64,000 nucleotides of DNA from CALESS01 sp041741455 (GTDB taxonomy: Bacteria > Chloroflexota > Anaerolineae > Anaerolineales > Anaerolineaceae): NCBI GenBank assembly GCA_041741455.1, contig JBGSJZ010000059.1, forward strand, positions 21,624-85,623, read 5' to 3'. Both the position numbers and the translations under genes were made by a program. Position 1 is the first letter of the stretch, and each line of letters opens with the position of its first letter. Below the pieces are notes generated by a model that was not told the DNA's origin, did no database searches, and saw nothing but the letters and a program-made list of their open reading frames with translations. Shown piece by piece: positions 63,698 to 64,000 of the stretch.

Positions 63698-64000
63698 TTA
63701 GAATATTTTCAGGTTGAAACGGATGAAATAGATTGCAATACCAAATGCGATGGCAACGTTCAGAGATTTTTTAAAACCCAGCATGGGAATGGAAATTCTT
63801 TTTTCACATAAACCTACAACAGCTGGGTCGATACCGGTAATCTCGTTTCCAACCACGAGTAGAATTGGAGCTGGAGAAACAGTGGAAGGCAAAGTAAAGA
63901 TCGACTCAGCTTGTTCTCCACCTTCCAACGCCCAAAGCTGCATCCCCTCTGCTTTCAGGCTGGCGATGGCTTCTGCCCCATCCGGGTGATGCAACCAGGG
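63698..64000 (-). CDS. TrmH/SpoU family RNA methyltransferase, 5' end outside the window
   Basis: The C-terminal part of an RNA 2'-O-methyltransferase (SpoU/TrmH). VVGNEITGIDPAVV and ISIPMLGFKKSLNVAIAFGI are motifs 2 and 3 of the family, forming the knotted SAM site. The frame stays open to the window edge, so only about 100 residues are seen. The target RNA cannot be named. Confidence 0.88.
   Translation of the reverse strand, partial: PWLHHPDGAEAIASLKAEGMQLWALEGGEQAESIFTLPSTVSPAPILLVVGNEITGIDPAVVGLCEKRISIPMLGFKKSLNVAIAFGIAIYFIRFNLKIF

Noticed and set aside
1..64000. CRISPR, prophage or insertion sequence
   Set aside because: No direct-repeat arrays, transposase, integrase or phage structural genes were seen.

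Overview
The window looks like chromosomal core sequence of a bacterium in the Chloroflexota, most likely an Anaerolineae relative. This is inferred from gene content: group III-type phosphofructokinase beside a long class II aldolase, soluble serine/threonine kinase with a PQQ-type propeller, many GT-C membrane proteins, and Firmicutes-like SOS box logic. No marker gene proves the lineage. Consensus sigma-70-like promoters, strong Shine-Dalgarno sequences and intrinsic terminators are common. I saw no insertion sequence, prophage, integrase or CRISPR array; the only RNA gene found is a tRNA-Leu.

Layout. 1-4.6 kb: small stress and redox genes (flavodoxin-fold reductase, TerC metal exporter, GNAT, YedF-like DsrE protein, SDR reductase with a perfect TetR-type operator) and rpmF. 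4.6-8.3 kb, minus strand: RseP-type site-2 protease, HEAT protein, membrane-anchored gluzincin and acylphosphatase. 8.4-14.3 kb, plus strand: a compact signalling operon of soluble Ser/Thr kinase with eight propeller repeats, PP2C phosphatase, J-domain/vWA hybrid, zinc-ribbon/FHA protein, small unknown protein and an OmpR-type regulator. 14.4-20.3 kb: thioredoxin, MurA with Asp in place of the catalytic Cys, alpha/beta hydrolase, YyaL-type protein and a GNAT-like protein. 20.3-32.5 kb: eight GT-C-like polytopic membrane proteins, mostly in tightly coupled runs, with a nitrilase on the opposite strand.

32.5-36.4 kb: soluble DegS-like histidine kinase, phosphofructokinase with pyrophosphate-type active-site residues, and class II aldolase, probably one glycolytic transcript. 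36.4-43.8 kb: Nudix, RsmD, UroD-family protein, TPR protein, ChlI-type AAA ATPase, GtrA, UDP-glucuronate decarboxylase-like enzyme and two lipoproteins. 43.8-50.6 kb: ScpB, RluB-type pseudouridine synthase, NERD-like membrane protein, PlsX, tRNA-Leu(GAG), polyprenyl synthase, TatD and a phosphohexomutase. 50.7-58 kb: cysteine desulfurase with MnmA, S9 peptidase, TrmI, Nudix CoA pyrophosphatase and ribosomal protein L25. 58.4-59.1 kb: an unknown membrane protein behind a perfect consensus promoter overlapped by an SOS-like box. 59.3-63.5 kb: a tight five-gene minus-strand operon glpK-glpA-sdhB-sdhC-sdhD, then a SpoU methyltransferase cut by the window edge.

Two parts look most novel. The glpK-glpA-sdhBCD operon lacks sdhA and has a short GlpA-like flavoprotein in its place, which suggests a complex II-like, quinone-linked glycerol-3-phosphate dehydrogenase. 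The kinase/PP2C/J-vWA/FHA operon resembles the kinase-phosphatase-vWA triads described around tellurite-resistance (Ter) systems, but with a propeller-kinase and a chaperone-type J domain.
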